Part shown: positions 62,901 through 64,000 of the stretch, in pieces
How positions within the stretch are numbered: the stretch's first letter is position 1
Layout: every line of letters begins with the position of its first letter
Notes under the pieces: model-generated
Databases searched by the model: none
What the model saw: the letters and a program-made list of their open reading frames with translations, nothing else
Told to the model about the DNA's origin: nothing
Position numbers and translations under genes: made by a program
Source of the DNA: CAZVJA01 sp964626885
GTDB lineage: Bacteria; Planctomycetota; Planctomycetia; Planctomycetales; Planctomycetaceae
Assembly: GCA_964626885.1 (NCBI GenBank)
Contig: CAZVJA010000002.1
Span: forward strand, 18,956-82,955
DNA length: 64,000 nt
Direction: 5' to 3'

Positions 62901-63582
62901 CCTGGAAGAAAACGTCGGGATTCTGGGCGGTCCCTCGGAGCACCGGCCGGTCGGGAGTAAGCGCACGGTCGCGATGGGCGCGAACCAGTTCCGGAGAGAC
63001 CATTCCGCGAACATCCTCGTCCGAGAGCTGTTCGATCTTGTTGACTTCGTGCGATGTGCGGAAGCCGTCGAAAAAATGCAGAAACGGAACGCGTGATTCA
63101 AGAGTCGCCGCCATGGCGATCAGCGCGAAGTCCTGCGCCTCCTGCACCGAACAGGAAGCGAGCATTACCCAACCGGTGCTGCGAACCGCCATCACGTCAC
63201 TGTGATCTCCGAAGATCGACAGGGCGTGTGTCGCCACCGAACGGGCCGCGACGTGGAAAACCGTCGGCGTCAGTTCTCCGGCGATCTTGAACATGTTCGG
63301 GATCATCAACAATAGCCCTTGCGACGCCGTGAAGGTCGTCGTGAGGGCCCCCGATTGCAGCGAGCCATGCACCGTTCCCGCGGCTCCCGCCTCGCTCTGC
63401 ATTTCGATCACCTGCGGGACGGTACCGAAGATGTTCTTCCGCCCGGCAGCGGACCAGGCGTCGGCGAGTTCTCCCATGGGAGACGCCGGTGTGATTGGAT
63501 AGATGGCGATCACTTCACTGGTGAGGTGGGCAACGTGCGTCGCGGCATCATTTCCATCGACTGTGACAAATCGTCGTTCCAA
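59980..63582 (-). CDS. nifJ: Pyruvate:ferredoxin (flavodoxin) oxidoreductase NifJ
   Basis: About 1200 aa. I choose TTG 63582 because GGAG lies five bases upstream; TTG 63594 is the longer option but sits on that ribosome site. Domains in order: pyrimidine-binding (VTVDGNDAATHVAHLTSEVIAIYPITPASPMGELAD), TPP-domain II, III and linker, a 2[4Fe-4S] ferredoxin domain (CIQCGLCALVCPHAA and CTGCSVCVDVCPAKSKE), and the C-terminal TPP-binding domain (CAGCGETPYLKLLTQLFGDRILVANATGCSSIYGGNLP, GGDGWAYDIGFGGVDHVLASG). Converts pyruvate + CoA to acetyl-CoA + CO2 with reduced ferredoxin. First gene of a three-gene minus-strand unit with DHOD-like and birA. Confidence 0.96.
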   Translation of the reverse strand: MERRFVTVDGNDAATHVAHLTSEVIAIYPITPASPMGELADAWSAAGRKNIFGTVPQVIEMQSEAGAAGTVHGSLQSGALTTTFTASQGLLLMIPNMFKIAGELTPTVFHVAARSVATHALSIFGDHSDVMAVRSTGWVMLASCSVQEAQDFALIAMAATLESRVPFLHFFDGFRTSHEVNKIEQLSDEDVRGMVSPELVRAHRDRALTPDRPVLRGTAQNPDVFFQAREACNRFYSAVPETVEREMKRFGSLTGRNYRLYEYVGATDAERVIVLMGSGVGAVEEMVQSLVARGEKVGLLKVRLFRPFVPERFVAVLPASTQSIAVLDRTKEPGAMGEPLYQDVVTALSEAWAGRVVKKDNDNQPNGALPRVIGGRYGLSSKEFTPEMVKAVYDELRQRTPKRHFTIGIVDDVTHLSLKWNPEDWSEPADVTRAVFYGLGSDGTVGANKNSVKIIGENTPLYAQGYFVYDSKKAGSVTVSHLRFSPRKIESSYLIQQANFVACHQFQFLAKMDILSIAEPGGTFLLNSPYGPDEVWDQLPANVQRQIIDKRLKFYVVDGLKVAQEAGLAGRINTVLQTCFFALSKFLPAEESIEHIKQAIRKTYGKRGETVLQRNFAAVDGALAAMHEVRVPAKVTATESPMTSIPEHVPDFVKRVTSMILAGRGDLLPVSALPVDGTFPTGTARYEKRSIAPEIPIWDPEICIQCGLCALVCPHAAIRMKAYEPECLAGAPDGFLSREWTAKDLSGLRMTIQVAPDDCTGCSVCVDVCPAKSKEVAKHKAINMEPKHEHLERERAAFEHFLKIDEIDRERVDAETVKGSQLLEPLFEFSGACAGCGETPYLKLLTQLFGDRILVANATGCSSIYGGNLPTTPWTKNEAGRGPAWANSLFEDNAEFGLGMRLAVDQLHEYARSLLTRLHEKLPAALVSGLLEADQSTEAGIESQRERVAELKKVLPKLNDPLSPELLSVADALVRKSVWIIGGDGWAYDIGFGGVDHVLASGRNVNILVLDTEVYSNTGGQASKSTPRAAVAKFAAGGKQIGKKDLGMIAVDYGNVYVAQIALGAQPMQTIRVLHEAESYPGTSLIIAYSHCIAHGIDMSTSMTHQKLAVNSGYWPLYRYDPRSAGGGELPFRLDSRKPTVPFRKFAMEEARFAMLVRSNPQHAEHLLNQAQKDIDNRWHFYEQMAGVERSAEVKEQAHS

Positions 63583-63659
63583 AGGAATCTCCAAAGTGTT
63601 AGGGCGACGGCGGCGCGCAACTCGTCACCGGAACTTATCGTTGAAATTACGAAGAAATC

Positions 63660-64000
63660 TCAAAGTCGTTTCAGGATGGTTTCTTGGGCGAGTAAGGCGT
63701 GAAATTCCGTATGTCTCCGAAGTTCATCCGGTGTGTGAAATTCGTAATGATGCAGCAAACCATGCTCGCGGAATGCGCGAGTGGCCGGCGTCAGGTATAG
63801 ATGCGGCGCGTATTGCAGGATGTCGTCGATCATCAAGCGAAAGTTCTGCGAGGCAGAGGAGCCCTTGCGATCTCCCAGATATTCGTAATTCATCAGGTTG
63901 TAGTTGATTCGAAATCCTTGCAGGGGATGCTTTCGAATGAGCCATGCTTCCAAGCCGGTATGCTGGGAACTGTCGGTCGGGGGATGCCGCAGGTGCGGCG
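63660..64000 (-). CDS. C-terminal part of an unknown gene, cut by the window edge
   Basis: The frame is open from the stop at 63660 to the right end of the window without an upstream stop, so the gene starts outside. The visible 113 residues include HTGLEAWLIRKHPLQGFRIN, NLMNYEYLGDRKGSSASQNFR, LMIDDILQYAPHLYLTPATRAFREHGLLHHYEFH and end in LAQETILKRL. I do not recognise the family. No hydrophobic segment. It ends 65 bases before the nifJ start region, same direction, and could be co-transcribed with nifJ. Confidence 0.55.
   Translation of the reverse strand, partial: PHLRHPPTDSSQHTGLEAWLIRKHPLQGFRINYNLMNYEYLGDRKGSSASQNFRLMIDDILQYAPHLYLTPATRAFREHGLLHHYEFHTPDELRRHTEFHALLAQETILKRL

Noticed and set aside
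1..64000. CRISPR arrays, IS elements, prophage, rRNA
   Set aside because: No regularly spaced repeats, transposase or phage genes, or rRNA-like stretches were seen on either strand.

Overview
The window looks like part of a planctomycete chromosome (Planctomycetales-like). The family evidence is a DUF1559 prepilin-like protein, a DUF4175 / von Willebrand A membrane module, a membrane-anchored serine/threonine kinase, two ECF sigma factors each beside a small protein, SUMF1-type and SGNH lipid- or membrane-anchored proteins, a sialidase fused to a thioredoxin fold, and frequent GTG/TTG starts. The sequence is GC-rich by eye. A 100-N scaffold gap (3041-3140) shows it is a draft assembly. Species cannot be assigned from the sequence alone.

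Layout. 1-10.2 kb, minus strand: a SUMF1-domain lipoprotein, an SGNH hydrolase, and a compact type II secretion / pseudopilus operon read from 10.2 kb down to 2.7 kb (GspE ATPase, three successive GspF-like proteins, three small pseudopilin-like proteins, a DUF1559 prepilin). 10.3-11.2 kb: an ECF sigma factor overlapping a small membrane protein. 11.5-15.3 kb, plus strand: an ALDH1/2-like aldehyde dehydrogenase with an unusual cofactor-site motif and a YdeP/FdhF-type molybdopterin oxidoreductase. 15.4-21.7 kb: an exported catabolic group (thioredoxin-sialidase fusion, DUF5010-like glycosidase, beta-rich unknown, penicillin acylase). 21.8-25.2 kb: tRNA-Gln(CTG), sugar isomerase, membrane Ser/Thr kinase, tRNA-Val(GAC). 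25.3-30.0 kb: an AsmA-like membrane protein coupled to a Tat-type esterase, facing an HtrA protease and DksA-like gene. 30.0-30.9 kb is an apparently gene-free stretch. 30.9-33.2 kb: LptF/G permease, second ECF sigma factor, small Asn/His/Cys-rich protein. 33.4-40.2 kb: vWA protein, DUF4175 coiled-coil protein and Gln-rich exported protein. 40.4-46.4 kb: cell-surface polysaccharide genes (sulfotransferase, 2OG-Fe(II) oxygenase, flippase, FkbM methyltransferase, GT4 glycosyltransferase). 46.6-51.7 kb: FHA protein, M20 peptidase, SerRS, TMTC-like membrane protein. 52.2-58.1 kb: a partial Tad/Flp pilus locus (flp, cpaA, cpaB, cpaC, cpaE) that lacks cpaF, tadB and tadC here. 58.2-63.6 kb, minus strand: nifJ, a DHOD-like gene and birA. 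A truncated gene runs off the right edge.

How the genes work together. Two extracellular-filament systems are present: the GspE/F pseudopilus operon and the Tad locus. Each has its own inner-membrane or ATPase parts, but neither is complete within this window. The exported hydrolases and the sulfated-polysaccharide genes fit a planctomycete that degrades and makes complex surface glycans. Several short overlaps (4063/4725, 10636/10646, 26859, 45195, 59980) indicate translationally coupled pairs. No CRISPR array, insertion sequence, prophage or rRNA was seen. The one repeat-like element is a long imperfect palindrome at 6369-6504.
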